From Propioniciclava sp. (lineage in GTDB: Bacteria; Actinomycetota; Actinomycetes; Propionibacteriales; Propionibacteriaceae): a stretch of DNA of 64,000 nucleotides. Positions 35,701-48,100 of the stretch are shown piece after piece. The stretch's first letter is position 1, and the number at the start of each line of letters is the position of its first letter. The position numbers were made by a program, and so were the translations under genes. The DNA is taken from NCBI RefSeq assembly GCF_029977985.1, contig NZ_JARKOT010000166.1:1-64000 (forward strand), given 5' to 3'. The notes beneath the pieces are model-generated. The model was given only the letters and a program-made list of their open reading frames with translations, was not told the DNA's origin and made no database searches.

Positions 35701-38700
35701 CGCCATGTCGTGCCGCTCAGCGGCGGCAGCCGGGAGCAGGTGCTCCTCGGCGCGGCGCAGCTCGCGCGGGCGCTGGAGCGTTCGGAGGGCGTACGGCTCG
35801 TCGATGTCGTCCACACGCTGGCTGTCGGTCGGGCACGAGGGGACTACCGCGCCGCGGTCGTCGCGGGTTCCCTCGACGAACTGGCTGCCGGTCTTCGCGC
35901 GCTGACCGAGGAGCGGTCCGTACCCGGTGTGCTCCCGGTGACGGGCCCTGGCGACCGCCCCGACGATGTCGTGGCCGACCTCCTGAGCGGCCCCTCGGGC
36001 CACCGGTTCGTGCTCGATCTCCAGGAGCGCGGCGAGCTGGACCGCATCGCCCGGCTGTGGTGTCTCGGTCTGGACCTCGACCTCGCCCCCCGCGGGGGGC
36101 GCCGGATCACCCTGCCCGGGACCGTCTTCCGGAAGGTCCGGCACTGGATCACGGACCGCGTGGCGCAACAACCCGACGAGACCCGTGGCACGGGGTTCCC
36201 GGCAGCGCCCACGCCGACCGTGGGCACGCACCAGGACGTCCCCCCGGCGCCCGCCACCGGAGCCGAGGCGATTCCGTCGCCGGCCGGGCCCAGCACGCCC
36301 GCTCCGGTGCCGGTCGAGGCGGCGCTGGCGCCCCGCGCGGCGCAGCAGCGCCGCCCGTCCGCAGAGCTCGTGCGCGAGGCGATGGCCACGGTGCTCGAGG
36401 TGCCCGCCGAGGAGCTCGACCCGACGGCTTCGCACACCAACCACGGGGTTGACTCCGTGCTCGCCGTCGAGATCGCCGATCGCATCAGTCGGGAGAGCGG
36501 GGTCGAGGTCAAGCCGACCGACATCTTCAGCTACGCCTCGATCCGAGAGCTCGCGGCGTACGTCGACACCCTCCTGCCGGCTGCGCCCACCGCCGAAGCG
36601 GTGCCTCCGGCCGGGGGACCGCCGCCTGCGGAATCCGCCACCCCCGTCACCGCGCCGACGGCGCACACGCGATCGGTGGCTGTCGGCGAGACATCCCAGG
36701 AGCTTGCCCCGCCGGCCCTCTCGGAGGGGCCGTCAGCGGTGGCCGGACCCGTCGACGACGTCGAGATCGCGATCATCGGTTGGTCTGCGATTTTCCCCGG
36801 CGCGGACGACATCGAGTCGTTCTGGGCCAATCTCCGCGACGGCCGCGACAGCGTGACCGAAGTGCCGCCGACACGCTGGGACGTCGACCTCCACGTCGAC
36901 CCCGATCCTGCGGCGCCGGGCAAGTCGTACAGCCGATGGGCCGGCGTCATCGAACGGCCGGACCTCTTCGACCCGGACCGGTTCGGCATGTCGCCGCGCG
37001 AGGCGCAACTGGCCGATCCGCAGCACCGACTCCTCCTTCAGGAGGGCTGGCGAGCACTGGAGAACGCGGGCTACCCCGCCGAGACCCTCGCGGGCCGCAA
37101 CATCCCCGTGTACGTCGGCGGGGCGGCGGGCGACTACCGCGAGTATCTGGCGGGCCACGGCCTCCGTCCGGAGGGCTACTTGTTCACCGGCACGAGTGCC
37201 GCCGTCCTGTCCTCGCGTCTGTCGTATGCGCTCAACCTCAGCGGCCCCTCGATGACGGTGGACACGTCGTGCTCGTCGTCGCTGCTCAGCATCCACCTGG
37301 CGGCCCAGGCCATCCGCGAGGGGCGCTGCGAGATGGCCGTGGCCGGGGGGGTCGCCCTCTTGTTCACCCCGGACCTGCACATCCTGGCGTCCAAGAGCCG
37401 GATGCTCTCCCCCCGCGGCCGGTGCCACGCCTTCGACGCCGAGGCGGACGGGTTCGTGCCCGGCGAGGGGGCGGGCGCCGTCATCCTCAAGAGGCTCGAC
37501 GCGGCGATCCGCGACGGTGATCGGGTGATCGCCACCGTCATCGCCTCCGGGACCAACCAGGACGGGCGGAGCAACGGCATCACCGCGCCGAGCATGACCG
37601 CCCAGCGTGACCTCGAGCGGGCCGTCTACGCCGCCGGCGGGATCGACCCCGCCGACATCGGCTACGTCGAGTGCCACGGCACGGGGACGCGGCTCGGCGA
37701 CCCCATCGAGATCGAAGCCTTGCGTCACGCCTTCGGGGAGCAGCCCGCACGGAGCTGTGCCCTCGGATCGGTCAAGAGCAACATCGGCCACGCACTCACC
37801 GCCGCCGGTCTCGCCGGTTTCGTCAAGGCGGCGCTCTGCCTCGAGCACCAGACGTTGGTGCCGACCCTGCACGTCAAGACCGTCAACCCCCTGCTCGAGC
37901 TGGGCTCGGGCGGCTTCTATCTCTCGACGGAGCGGGCGCCCTTCCCCGCCCCGCGGACCGGCCGACGCCTCGCCGCGGTGAGCGCCTTCGGGTTCAGCGG
38001 GACGAACGTGCACGCCGTCCTCGCGGAAGCACCTGCCGTGCCGCGGCCCGCCGACCCGGTGCGGGTCGACCTGCTGCTGCCCGTCTCCGCGCCGACGAGG
38101 GAGCAGCTCGACGAGCTCCTCGAGCGGCTTGCCCGACGCGTCGACCAGCTCGACGTGCGCGACGTGGCCTACACCCTGCAGCATCGGCGCACCCACTACG
38201 CGGTGCGAGCGCTCGTCGTGCTGCACCCGGGAGGATCCGCGGCCGAAGCCCTCCGGGCGGCCACGTCCACCCCGGTGCCGGCGGGAGGCATCGCCGCCCG
38301 ATACCTGGCGGGCGAGGCGGTCGACTGGCCCGCCCCGGCCCCAGGGGCGCGCGTCGCCGATCTCCCCGGTCTGCCGCTGGCGCTCACGAGCCAATGGCCG
38401 GTGCCCGGCGTGTTCCCGGCCGGTCGCGCGGCATCGACGGGAGGGAACGGCGGCGGCCGTACGGTGCATCTGCGGCCGAGCGACCCTCTCGTGGCCGATC
38501 ACGTGGTCGCGGGGGCTCCCGTGCTGCCGGCGGCAGGCCATCTCGAGCTCGTCGTCGACCTCGTGCGGGAGCGGACCGGATGGGCGGGCTTCGAGCTGCG
38601 CAAGTGTGTCTTCCTGCGACCGGTGATCGTCGACGCGGAACTGGACCTCACGGTGTCGCTCCTCGAGGACGGTGACGGCCTTCGCTTCACGGTGAGCAGC

Positions 38701-41700
38701 GGCTCCGGTCTGCTGCACAGCCGCGGTGAGGTCGTCCGGGCGACGCCCGAGGCCTCGTACCCGGACGTCGCTGCCGCCCGGGCCCGCTGCGATCGCGAGA
38801 TGGATGCGAGGGTCCACTACCACCGGTTCCGGGGAGTCGGAGTCCGGTACGGCGAATCGTACCGGACGGTCACCGCGATCCGGGCCGGCCACGACACCGT
38901 CGTCGCCAGCCTCATGGCTCTCGGCGACGGCGCGGCCCACCTCCCCGCCCCCTGGCTGGACGGAGCGATCCAGACCGTCGCCGCCCTGCACGATCCGGCC
39001 GAGGAGTCGTCGCCGACGCTGCCCTTCGCGATCGACCGACTCGTCGTCGCCGCACCGCTCCGCGGGGCTCTCACCGTCGTCGTCGTCGAGCAGCAGTCGC
39101 CGGACCGGGCCACGCTGCGCCTCGTGGGCGAGGACGGCCGGGAGCTCGTCCTCGTCGACGGCCTGCTCTCCCGCCGCCTGCCCGAGACGACGGCACTGCA
39201 CGTACTTCACCCGACCTGGACTGCCGACGACCTGCCGCGCGCACAGAGCGTGCCGCCGCCCGGGCCCGACGACCTGGTCGTCGTCGAGTCCCGGACGGGG
39301 CCCGTCGCGTACGCGCTTATCGGCGACCGGCGGACGGCCGTCCCCCTCGGCGACCCGGCGATCGAGGACCAGGTGGTGGAGTGGGCCGCACGCGGCGCCG
39401 GGGGACGGGTGGTCCTAGCCCTCAACGGGGCGGGCGCCGATCACGGCTGGCGCGCCTGCGACCCCGCGTACGAACGGGCCACGATCGGTCTGCCCGTCGT
39501 GCGCATCCTGCGAGCGCTTGCGCGCTCGGGGGGCACCTACACCCTCGACGTCGTGACCGTGGCTGCCGCGGCGGTCCCGGGCTTCGAGCAGGCCCGGCCC
39601 ATCGCCGCGCACGTCACCGGCCTGGTGCGCTCGCTCTCGCGCGAGCACCCGAGCTGGACCGTGCGCATCGCCGACATCGACTCCGCGACCGCTCGCTCGG
39701 CGGCCGCCCCCGACGTGGTGGCCTCGGCGCTCGCAGCCGCGGGCGCCGGTGGCGGCCTGTGCTGCGTCCGTGGCGGGCGGGCCTGGAGCCGGGGCCTGTC
39801 ACCCGACTCCCCCTCCGACGGCGCGCGGGTCGTGCCGGCCCGCCGCGGCGGCGTCTACGTCATCTTCGGGGGCGCCGGCGGGATCGGGGCGGAGACGGCC
39901 TTGGCCCTTGCCGAGAAGCACGCGGCGCATGTCGTCCTCGCAGGACGGCGACCCGCCGACGACCGTACGCGGGAGCTGGTCGCCCTCGTCCGCGCGGCGG
40001 GCGGTTCGGCGGAGTACGACCAGGCCGATCTCGCCGATCTCGACCAGGTCACGCACCTGCTGCGGCGTACGCGCGCCTCGTGGGGCCCGATCTCCGGCGT
40101 CTACCACTCGGCGCTCGTCCTGCACGACGTGCCGATGGCCGCCATGACCGACGAGTCGTACGACGCGGTCTGCCGCCCCAAGATGGAGGGTTTGCACAAC
40201 GTCCTCACCGCCTGCGCGGGCGAGGACCTCGACCACCTCGTGGTCTACTCCTCCATGCAGTCTTTCGTGTGCAATCCCGGCCAGGGCAACTACGCCGCGG
40301 CCGGGTTGTACGCCGACGCCCTCATGGACGGCGCGCGCGCCGGGGGGTTGCCGGTCCGCCTCGTCAACTGGGGCTACTGGGGCGAGGTGGGCGTGGTGAG
40401 CCACCCGCGTTACCGGGCAGCGATGGCCGCCGAGGGCGTCGGGTCCATCGGCGCCGGCGAGGGCATGCGGGCGGTCGCCGGGGTGCTCGCCGGCGACGGC
40501 CACCAGACGGTCGTCGTCCGCTCGACCCCCGAGGTGTTGGACAGGCTCTCGATGCCCGGGGCCGGTACCCCGGCCACGCCGACGCCGTCGTCGTACGACC
40601 GGGCGCGCATCGTCGACCTCGTCACGCATCACGCGGAGCTCGAGGAGCTCGGCCTGCGCTGGGCGCGGCTCGTGCTGGCCGAGGTGGGGGTGCTCACTCC
40701 GGCCGGCGACGTGGCCGACGAAACACACTGGGCCGCTCAGGTCCGACCGGCCCGCTTCCCGCTGGTCCGCGCGATCGTGGGACACCTGCACGCCACCATC
40801 GGGACGGCCGGCGGGGGCGAGTCGCCCGACACCCTGCGGGTGGCTCTTAGCGTGCATGGTGAGCGACACCCCGACCTCGCCCCTCAGGTCGCCCTGCTCG
40901 TGTCGTGCCTGGAGTCGTACGCGGCGTTGCTTCGCGGCGAGCGGGAGTCGACCGAGGTCATGTTCCCAGGCTCGTCCATGGAACTCGTCGAGGGCGTCTA
41001 CCGGGCGGACCCGCTGATCGCGGGGCTCAGCCGACACGCGGCCCAGGCCCTGGTCGGCGAGTGCCTCACCGCGGACAAGGCCCTGACGGTGCTGGAGGTC
41101 GGTGCCGGCACCGGCGGGACGACGTCGGTCGTCCAGCCGGCGCTCCGTCAGTGCGGCGCGCCGTACACCTATCTCTACACGGACCTGTCCGCGGGCTTCC
41201 TGGCTCACGGCCGGCGCGAATTCGGTCGGGACGATCCGTCGATGCGCTTCCTGCGGTTCGACGTGGAGGCGGAGCCCGCGGGTCAGGGCATCGAGCCCGG
41301 ATCGGTCGACGCGGTCGTCGCCGTGAATGTCCTGCACGCGACGAACGACCTGCGCCGTACGCTGCGCAACATCGCTGCGACCTTGCGACCGGGCGGCACT
41401 CTCACCCTGATCGAGACGACCTCGGTGTCGCCCTTCGCGACGCTGACGTTCGGTCTGCTCGACGGGTGGTGGGTCTTCGCCGACGGCGTCCGCGAACCCC
41501 ACTCCCCGCTCGCCTCGGTGGAGACCTGGACGCGTCTACTGAAGGAGTCCGGCTTCGCCACGGTGGACGTCTCGCCGTCGCTGGCGGATCTCGGGGTCGG
41601 CGTCGGCCAGCACGTCTTCCATGCCCGGTTGGCCGACCGGGGTTCCCTGGAGGTGCCGCCAGAGGCGCCCGCGGCGGTCTCGGCAACGGCCAGTCCGACG

Positions 41701-42126
41701 GCGGCAACCGGTGGGGCCACGGCGGGCCCGGCCGCGGCGGACGAGTCCGCGATTGCGGCACGCATCGTCGAGGTCATCTGCCAGGTGCTGCGCCGCGAGC
41801 AGGGCAGCCTCGACCACGAGCAGCCGTTCGCCGAGTACGGGGTGGATTCGATCATCCTCGTGGAGCTGGTCGGGGAGCTGAATGCCGCCCTCGGCGTGGA
41901 GCTCGACAACACGGCCCTGTTCGACAACCCGACGATCGCCCAGCTCGCTCGGGCTGTGGCCCAGACGGCGCCCTCCGAGCCGACCGCCCTGCCGTCGCCC
42001 CCGAGCGCCTCGTCGGCGCTCACACCGCCCGCGACAGAGATGGACGAACTCGCCCTGCTCGAGGCACTCGCCGCGGGCACCTGTTCGGTCGAGGACGTGG
42101 AGTTGATGATGGAGGACTACCGGTGA
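29725..42126 (+). CDS. Trans-AT polyketide synthase 2 (ACP4 to module 7)
   Basis: 4133 residues. A helical docking head (~1-40) is followed at once by ACP4 (Ser87), completing the module begun by KS4 of PKS1. KS5 ~183-600 (Cys347); DH3 ~750-975 (His758; final Pro of the first motif is Ser); KR4 ~1165-1390; ACP5 Ser1468. KS6 ~1555-1980 (Cys1729) directly linked to ACP6 (Ser2244). KS7 ~2345-2770 (Cys2516); DH4 ~2915-3155 (His2926, intact motifs); KR5 ~3375-3600; C-methyltransferase ~3625-3975 (LEVGAGTG at ~3790); ACP7 Ser4042. The C-terminal tail ([18 protein letters not shown]) is a docking element. The ATG at 29725 overlaps the PKS1 stop and begins at the docking head. No AT domain is present. 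Confidence 0.9.
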   Translation: MSEPTRESVRQKLVEMQTAGADHQEVLAYLQRVKERSGHLSPEQQPTAADPVAAVVELVRRLIADHTGTPLERVRPDQRLDRIGFDSVMALEVVRGLRPHFGEVGMGLLFDSETPRGMAERLVRDHPERAAALVDSDRNTGTAPATPTGTATPEEPSPAGPTDERTREADRSHRPDGSPAGRASVVGLAGRFPGAGSVAEFWDVLASGRDCVGPVPADRWDHEAYAASAPGRPGTSYLTRGAFLDHPDAFDADFFAISPKQARFMDPQERLLLQETWHALEDAGIPTTALAGRPVGVYVGVMYADYGEWAHRAEGIDYLASSHASIANRISYTYDLRGPSMAVDTMCSSSLTALDLACTALASGEIDVAIVAGVNLTTHPRKFVDLSQGRFASASGACRAFGEGADGYVPGEAVVVAVLTRPEVGDRDGLRPWGHIDGIAIGHGGRTTGYSAPNPSDQEAVIRRAQERAGVRPGDVSYIEAHGTGTSLGDPIEVDALARVFGDAEPRSTPCAIGSVKSNVGHCEAAAGLVGLTKVLLQLRHDTLAPSLHAEQLNPRLALGDRLTIQRSKAPWAAGRPRHAGLSSFGAGGSSAHVVVTEALPGRAPSAAAPEARRPRAFAVSASTSEALRTQLVALADAVTSVAASSQDVAYTLAHGRTRLDVRTVLLAADLSELAALARATASAADPSGMHGTGSPDLSAVAAAWCRGEEVDLLGGATGRLVELPGYTFATTSYWHRPLAGDDTARKVAVDDPRLADHVVGGVPVLSAAAVLDLLADELGGRGETVVVEDIVFRAPLTGGPDGLSFSLHRTGDSFELRDVGGRLCVQGRGRLAGADGALPNMADAPLDVPLTPASEIYPRFAAAGLAYGPSYRLLEQVSARGSEAWGVLASSAGRTGVLDAALQTMIGFASDDHGGLPFCLRRVVLGPDTVRARRVAAHRDGASTDILLADAEGRTVASLEGVVVLASPLLASARTGILRETWGPAETGSVMTAPTVAIWAADAGTGRLAAALEAHGAAVRAVTPPTLPSDADVLVDLRFLAGQGLREAITAFGPTMSALTGRLAEGGTALRRIEVRRCGDPGIRTGAALDRTLAVEDGRYRGRGVLVPGGSVDVERLAAEVLLDSDWGGIVRLGDGRRESLHLSLEHPLPQPTEGAAGPAVRPGGRYLVTGALGGIGRMLCRTLADRYGADLTLVGRRDAPAELEALLGEITAAGGRARYVAADLATAAGARQAVDAALADGPVDGVFHLAGVVRDALAVRKRSEDAEAVLAAKALSLAEVTDALAEAGAAPWVICFGSASAYVGVPGQVDYAYANAAVAAWTEQTGLRAVTVEWPLLESVGMGVPAGVRQRLEAHLGWRPMPWTGVADVLAWTAATDDKVVRPVFGDPATIRRWLEHFAGTPQAAAATGPVLHAPTSDRPAPEPSGAPAPVPAAFVDHLARLIGDELGLAGPLDADRSFDRVGLESVMVMNITAALDADLGSVPSTVLFQYRTVHELADGLWGSHRDQVLALLGDSAAEPAAERGGVPGSAAPAPARPAPEPVVAPLPPPTPPFPEDDPIVIVGIAGRFPKSPDLEALWENLRTGTDCVVEVGDDRWDHAALLDDRPGVPGRTYARWAGLLDDIDLFDAAHFHISAREARAMDPQERLFLETSWHALEAAGFAPDDPALGRCGVYAGTMYAQYQMYGSDPAVTESGALPASQHAAVANRVSYALDLTGPSLTVDTMCSSSLTALHLACQALRAGDCESALVGGVNVISHPYRFLQMAAGRFAARDGRCRSFGAGGTGYVPGEGVGVALLMPLSRAWAAGAHVEAVIRGSAVSHGGRTNGFTVPSVPAQAEVIRTALDKAGIDGTAIDYVEAHGTGTELGDPIEVAALQEALGRRDGRALPVGSIKSNLGHLEPAAGMAGLAKIILQMRHRALVPSLHSDEPNPFIDFSGIVVQHDFEPWESATGTPLIAALSSFGAGGSNAHVILEEPPVVALPDEPAGVRHVVPLSGGSREQVLLGAAQLARALERSEGVRLVDVVHTLAVGRARGDYRAAVVAGSLDELAAGLRALTEERSVPGVLPVTGPGDRPDDVVADLLSGPSGHRFVLDLQERGELDRIARLWCLGLDLDLAPRGGRRITLPGTVFRKVRHWITDRVAQQPDETRGTGFPAAPTPTVGTHQDVPPAPATGAEAIPSPAGPSTPAPVPVEAALAPRAAQQRRPSAELVREAMATVLEVPAEELDPTASHTNHGVDSVLAVEIADRISRESGVEVKPTDIFSYASIRELAAYVDTLLPAAPTAEAVPPAGGPPPAESATPVTAPTAHTRSVAVGETSQELAPPALSEGPSAVAGPVDDVEIAIIGWSAIFPGADDIESFWANLRDGRDSVTEVPPTRWDVDLHVDPDPAAPGKSYSRWAGVIERPDLFDPDRFGMSPREAQLADPQHRLLLQEGWRALENAGYPAETLAGRNIPVYVGGAAGDYREYLAGHGLRPEGYLFTGTSAAVLSSRLSYALNLSGPSMTVDTSCSSSLLSIHLAAQAIREGRCEMAVAGGVALLFTPDLHILASKSRMLSPRGRCHAFDAEADGFVPGEGAGAVILKRLDAAIRDGDRVIATVIASGTNQDGRSNGITAPSMTAQRDLERAVYAAGGIDPADIGYVECHGTGTRLGDPIEIEALRHAFGEQPARSCALGSVKSNIGHALTAAGLAGFVKAALCLEHQTLVPTLHVKTVNPLLELGSGGFYLSTERAPFPAPRTGRRLAAVSAFGFSGTNVHAVLAEAPAVPRPADPVRVDLLLPVSAPTREQLDELLERLARRVDQLDVRDVAYTLQHRRTHYAVRALVVLHPGGSAAEALRAATSTPVPAGGIAARYLAGEAVDWPAPAPGARVADLPGLPLALTSQWPVPGVFPAGRAASTGGNGGGRTVHLRPSDPLVADHVVAGAPVLPAAGHLELVVDLVRERTGWAGFELRKCVFLRPVIVDAELDLTVSLLEDGDGLRFTVSSGSGLLHSRGEVVRATPEASYPDVAAARARCDREMDARVHYHRFRGVGVRYGESYRTVTAIRAGHDTVVASLMALGDGAAHLPAPWLDGAIQTVAALHDPAEESSPTLPFAIDRLVVAAPLRGALTVVVVEQQSPDRATLRLVGEDGRELVLVDGLLSRRLPETTALHVLHPTWTADDLPRAQSVPPPGPDDLVVVESRTGPVAYALIGDRRTAVPLGDPAIEDQVVEWAARGAGGRVVLALNGAGADHGWRACDPAYERATIGLPVVRILRALARSGGTYTLDVVTVAAAAVPGFEQARPIAAHVTGLVRSLSREHPSWTVRIADIDSATARSAAAPDVVASALAAAGAGGGLCCVRGGRAWSRGLSPDSPSDGARVVPARRGGVYVIFGGAGGIGAETALALAEKHAAHVVLAGRRPADDRTRELVALVRAAGGSAEYDQADLADLDQVTHLLRRTRASWGPISGVYHSALVLHDVPMAAMTDESYDAVCRPKMEGLHNVLTACAGEDLDHLVVYSSMQSFVCNPGQGNYAAAGLYADALMDGARAGGLPVRLVNWGYWGEVGVVSHPRYRAAMAAEGVGSIGAGEGMRAVAGVLAGDGHQTVVVRSTPEVLDRLSMPGAGTPATPTPSSYDRARIVDLVTHHAELEELGLRWARLVLAEVGVLTPAGDVADETHWAAQVRPARFPLVRAIVGHLHATIGTAGGGESPDTLRVALSVHGERHPDLAPQVALLVSCLESYAALLRGERESTEVMFPGSSMELVEGVYRADPLIAGLSRHAAQALVGECLTADKALTVLEVGAGTGGTTSVVQPALRQCGAPYTYLYTDLSAGFLAHGRREFGRDDPSMRFLRFDVEAEPAGQGIEPGSVDAVVAVNVLHATNDLRRTLRNIAATLRPGGTLTLIETTSVSPFATLTFGLLDGWWVFADGVREPHSPLASVETWTRLLKESGFATVDVSPSLADLGVGVGQHVFHARLADRGSLEVPPEAPAAVSATASPTAATGGATAGPAAADESAIAARIVEVICQVLRREQGSLDHEQPFAEYGVDSIILVELVGELNAALGVELDNTALFDNPTIAQLARAVAQTAPSEPTALPSPPSASSALTPPATEMDELALLEALAAGTCSVEDVELMMEDYR

Positions 42127-45100
42127 GCGATCGTCGAGCCATCCTGCAGGCTGTCCGTGCAGGGACTCTCTCGCCCCAGGAAGCGGCTCAGCGGCTGCGT
42201 GGCCAGGAACGGGAGGTTCCCCCCGCGGCCGGCGGCGGCTACGCCATCGTCGGGCTGAGCGCTCGCTTCGCGGGCGCCCCCGACGTCGAGGCGCTGTGGT
42301 CGATGATCCTCGACAAGCGCAGCGGGATCACGACGGTTCCCGACACGCGTTGGGATGCCGCGGCACTGTTCGATCCCCACGGCGGGCCGGGGCGGATCAC
42401 GTCCAAGTGGGGCGGCTTCCTCGACGACGTCGACCTCTTCGACCCCATGTTCTTCCGCATGTCCGGGCGGGACGCGGAAGCCATGGACCCGCAACAGCGG
42501 CTGTTCCTCGAGACCGCGTGGGCCGCCCTCGAGCAGTCGGGCTACGCCGGCAGTCCCCGGTCACGGCGAGCTTGCGGCGTCTACGTCGGCACCCCGCCGA
42601 GCGACTACCTCACGGTGGCCGAGCGAGAGGGAGCGCTGGCGGACAGCCGAACGATGATGGGCAACGACTCCGCAATCCTCGCCGCACGGATCTCGTACCT
42701 CCTGGACCTGCAGGGGCCGAACCTCTCCCTCAACACGGCCTGTTCCTCCTCGCTGGTCGCGCTGGACCTGGCGTGCGCGGCGCTCGCCGCCGGAGACATC
42801 GACATCGCCATCGCCGGTGGCGTGTGCCTCTTCCTCGGTCCGGGCTTCTATCTGTCCGCCAGCGCAGGCGGCATGCTCTCGCCCACGGGCGCCTGCCACG
42901 CCTTCGACCGGGCCGCCGACGGCTTCGTCCCAGGGGAGGGCGTCGCCGCGGTCGTGGTGCGTCGACTCGAGGATGCCCTCCGGAACGGCGATCACATCCG
43001 CGCGGTCGTCCGCGGGACCGGCGTAAACCAGGACGGTCGCAGCAACGGCCTCACCGCCCCGAGCGCACGGGCCCAGTGCGATCTCGAACGGTCCGTGTAC
43101 GCGGGGGCCGGGGTGGATGCGCGGAGCATCGGGCTCGTCGAGGCGCACGGGACGGGCACGCCGCTCGGTGACCCGGTGGAGGTCGACGCCCTGACCCGTG
43201 CCTTCCGCGCGGACACCGCCGACCGCGGGTTCGCGGCCATCGGCTCCGTGAAGACCAACATCGGGCACACCGGTCAGGCCGCGGGCTTGGCCGGCGTTGT
43301 GAAGGCGATCAAGGCGCTTGAGGAGCGGACGATCCCGCCGACGCGGGAGTTCTCCGTCGCCAATCCGGCCATCGACTTCGCGGGATCCCCCTTCTACGTC
43401 GCTGAGACGGCGCAGCCCTGGGAGAGCACCGGTCCGCGGCGGGCCGTGGTCAGCTCGTTCGGGTACGGGGGCACGAATGCGCACGTGTTGTTGGAGGAGG
43501 CTCCGGCGGTGCCGGCCCGGCCGACCCGACCGGAGCGGCACGTCGTCCTGGTGAGCGCCGACACCGAAGAGGCACTCGAGCGACTGAAGGGGCAGCTGGC
43601 GGCTGCGCTCGATCCCCCCGCGGCGGGGGTGACGTTGCACGACGTGGCGACGACCCTGAGCCGTGGCCGTCGCCGGTTCGCGGTGCGCTGGGCCTGCGCG
43701 GTCGACACGATCGAGGGCCTGGTCGCCGCCCTCCGTGGGGCGGTGCTCCCGCCCGACCCGGAGGTCACCGCGTTCGTCACCGACGCCGCCGAGCCGGCTC
43801 CGACGCACGACTGCCCCGGCGTGCAGGTGCCGCTGCCCACTCACCCCCTCGCCCGCACGCGGTTCTGGCACGACGTGCCCGCGCCGGAGGCGGGGGACGT
43901 CCTCGACCTGACCCCGACGGGAACGACTCCGGAAGGCGCACGGTCCTGGCGCCTGACGGCGCGCGGTGCGTGGATCGACGAGCACCAACTCTCGGGACGC
44001 CCTGTCCTCGCCGCCGCCGCCACGATGATCGTCATGGTCCGGGCCGCCCGAGCTCTCGGTGTCCACGGTGAGGTGGTTCTCTCGGGCCTCGAGTGGCGCC
44101 GGCCCCTCGACCCCCGCCCGGGCGTCGACGTCGTCGCGACCCCGGAGGGGCAGGGCTTCCGTCTCGAGCTCCGGCAGGCCGCTGATGTCTCCCCCGCGAC
44201 CGTGGCCCATCTCGAGGCGGCGAGCGCTCCCCTCGCAGGCCCGTCGATCGACGTGCCGACCGACCCAGGCACCGCCCTCGACGTCGAGGGCGCCTATGCC
44301 GCGAGCCGCGCGGCCGGGCTGATCCATGGCGTCACCTACCGGGTTCTGACCTCCGCGAGGCTCGCCGGTGCCGTCGCCACGGCCGAATTCGCCGTGCCCT
44401 CCGCCCGACCCGGCGGCTACGCCATCGACGGCGCGCTGCAGACGGCGGCCCTGCTCCTGAACGCGACGAGCCGTGAGCGCCCCGGACCGCCGGTCCGGCT
44501 GGCCGAGGCCGTGCTCGGGGACGACATCCCGCAGCGCGGCGTCATCTCGGCGGTGCAGAGCGATGGCCGACCCGTCGTCGAGCTTGGTGACGGGACCCAC
44601 GTCGCCGTCCGGCTCAGGGGCCTGGAGACCGCGTCGTCCGGGCCGGCGCAAGAGGGCCCCGGCCTGCTGCGGTTCGACTGGGTGGCCGTCGACGAGCCCA
44701 CGCCCGTACCTCCTGCGGCCCTTGCGCTCGACTCCACCGGGGCGGTGACCGACCCGTACGGCTGTCCGGTCACCGACGTGGCGGGGTACGTCGACGGCGA
44801 GCACGTGGCCGTCGCCGTCGCCGCAGACGCCGCCCACGCCTGGCACGGCGCGCGAGGGGTGCTCTCGGCCCTGGTTGACCTCCCCTCCGCCCCCCGCGTG
44901 ACGTTCGTGTGCCCCGAGGGCGCGCGCGGCCGCACGGTGGCGACAGCCCTGGCCGCCTATGCGGCCTCGGTGCGCCGGGAGGGGGTGTCCCTCGATGTCG
45001 GCGTGACGCTGGCGTTGCCCGGGGCCCCCGCGCTGGCGGGCCGGGGGGCCGGGCCGTTCGCGCTGATCGACGGGGAGCTGCGGGCGCCGCAGCCGGTGCC

Positions 45101-48100
45101 GGACGAGACGGGTACGCCCCTGGCCCTGGGGCCCGGCTGGACCGTCCTCACCGGCGGGACCGGGTTCGTCGGCTCTGCCATCGCCTCCGCGATCGTCGCC
45201 GCGGGCGGTCGCGTCGCGCTCCTCGGTCGGACGGAGCCCGCCCCGGACCTGCTCGCCCGACTCGGCGGTGCGGCGACCTTCGTCGCAGCCGATGTCCGGG
45301 ACGCCGCCTCTCTCCGGGCGGCGCTCGCCGGCCTGAGGGAGAAGGCGCCCATCACGTCAGTGGTGCACGCCGCCGGGACGGTGCACACCCAGCGATGGCG
45401 GGGGACCGAACCGGCAGCCCACGAGGCGATGCTCTCGACCAAGCTGGACGGCGCCAGGCTTCTGGACGAGGCGACCGCGGGTGATCCCTTGACGGCGTTC
45501 GTCCTCGTGTCCTCCGTGGTGGGGACGACCGGCCTCGCCGGGCACTCCTCGTACGCCTATGCGAACGGGACCCTCGCCGGCCTCCCCGGGGAGCGGGCAG
45601 CCCTCGGCCGCCCCGGCCGCACCCTCGTCCTGGAGTGGGGGCCGTGGGCCGGGGGGCTCGCCGGGACGGACGCAGCGGAGGGCCCGGCGGCGTTCTCGGC
45701 CGAGACCGGCGCTGCGGCTTTCCGCGTCGCGCTCGCGGCGTCTGGCGACCGGGTCGTCGTCATGGCTGACCGGCACGACGCCCAGGCCCTCGCCGGGGCG
45801 CGCGGTGCCGTGAGTCCTGTGGTCGACGTCCCCGCGCCGGCCGTCGGCGCCGAGGCCGCCGACGATGTGGCCCTGGTCCGGTCGCTCATCGCGGAAGAGC
45901 TCAAGGTGCCCCTTGACCGGGTCACCGCCGAGCGCGAACTCGCTGATCTCGGCGTGGAGTCGTTCATGGTCGTGGACCTCGGCCGGCGGCTCGAAGAGCA
46001 CTTCTTCCGCGTGCCGAAGACGATCTTCTTCGAGAGCCGTACGGTCGGTGACCTCGCCGCGTCGTTGTCTGCGCATGGACGGCGGCCGTCCCGGACCGAG
46101 TCGCCCGTCCCCACCGTCGAGCCGGCCACGGTCGCGTCTCCCGTCGCCCAGCCGCTCCCCGCTGCGGCCGACGAGTCGACGAGCGACCTGCCGGAGCCGG
46201 TGGCGATCGTGGGCATGAGCGGGCGCTACCCGGGGGCTCGCGATCTCGACGGCTTCTGGCGCGTCCTGGAGGAGGGCCGCGACTGCATCGTCGAGATCCC
46301 GGCGGACCGGTGGCAGATGGACGGGTTCTACTCACCGGAACGCCAGCCAGGTCGGAGCTACGCCAAGTGGGGCGGCTTCCTCGACGGGATCGACAGGTTC
46401 GATCCGGCGTTCTTCCGCATCGCCCCCAACGAGGCGGCGATGATCGACCCGCAGGAGCGGCTCTTCCTGGAGGAGGCGTGGCACGCGGTCGAGGACGGCG
46501 CCCTCACGCCCGACACGCTGCCGCGCCGGACGGGGGTCTTCGTCGGGGTGATGTACGGAGAGAACCAGCTCTTCGGCATGACCGACGACGGGCGCCTCGC
46601 CGGGACGTCGTTCGCGTCGGTCGCCAACCGCGTCTCGTACGTGATGAACCTGCACGGGCCGAGCCTCGCCGTCGACTCGATGTGTTCTTCCTCGCTGACC
46701 GCCCTGCACCTGGCTCTCTCGGCCATCCGAGCGGGCGAGTGCGAGGCCGCGATCGTCGGCGGCGTCAACCTCAGCCTGCACCCGCGCAAGTACCTGCAGT
46801 TGAGCCTCGGCAGGTTCGCCTCGTCCGACGGGCGCTGCCGGAGCTTCGGGGAGGGTGGGGACGGCTATGTTCCCGGCGAAGGGGTCGGTGCGCTCGTGCT
46901 GAAGCCGCTGGCCGCGGCGATGCGCGACGGCGACCCCGTACGCGCGGTGATCCACGGGAGCGCCCTGGGTCACGGTGGCCGGACGAACGGCTACACGGTG
47001 CCGGACCCCGTGGCCCAGGCCGACGTCATTACGCGGGCCCTCGCCGCGAGCGACCTGCCGGGCGGGCTCGGCTACGTCGAAGCCCACGGTACGGGCACCG
47101 CCCTCGGCGATCCGATCGAGGTCCGCGGGTTGGCCCTGGGGCTGGCGGAGGCGCCCGAGCCCGCGGTGAGCCCGCTGCTCGGGTCGGTGAAGTCGAACGT
47201 CGGCCATCTGGAGTCGGCCGCCGGCGTCGTCGCGCTCGCGAAGGCGGTCCTGCAGATGGAGCACGGGCTCCTCGTCCCGAGTCTGCATGCGCAACCGCGC
47301 AACCCCGATCTCGCGCTCGAGGACACCGGCTTCACGCTCGCGGAGCGCGGGCGCCGGTGGGAACCCGAGCGGCCGCGCACCAGCCTGGTCAGTTCCTTCG
47401 GCGCGGGCGGGTCGAACGCCTCCGTCGTTCTCTCGGGGGCGCCGTCGCGTCCGGCGTCGCCGGTTGCACCGCACGGCCCGTTCCTCTTGCCGCTCAGCTC
47501 GAACGAGCCGGTGGGACTCGCGCGGGTCGCCCGCGCCCTTCTCGCCTGGTTCGACCGGAGCGGTGGGCAGGCGGAGGCCGTGCGCGGGGCCGTTGCGGAG
47601 GTGCTCGGCGTCGAGGCGAGTGAGATCGACGACGATGCCACGTGGGACGATCTGGGTCTCGACCCGCAGCAGCTGGCGATCGTCGAGGGCCAGCTGCAGC
47701 GGGCCGGAGTGACGGTCGACCTTCGAGCGGCGACGTCCGTCGGGGCGGTGCCGTCCGGCGCTGCCGAGGCCGGCCTCGCCGACGTCGCACAGACGCTGCA
47801 GACCGGGCGAGTCCACCTCAAGCATCGTGTCGTGATCGTGGCCGCCGATCCCTCGGAGGCTCGGCGACTGCTGGGCCGACTGGCGGAGGGCGAGCGACCC
47901 GAAGGCGACCTGCTCGGTGACCTCGACCGGATCGGCGCGGAGCCGCTGGACGTCGCCCGCGCCTGGCTCACCGGTGACCCGGTCACCTGGCCCGCCACCG
48001 GGGGGCAGCGGATCTCCCTTCCCGGCTACCCGTTCCGCGAGGACCGCGTCTGGCTGGACGGGACGACTCCCCTGACCTTGCCCGGAACGGCGGTCGTCCC

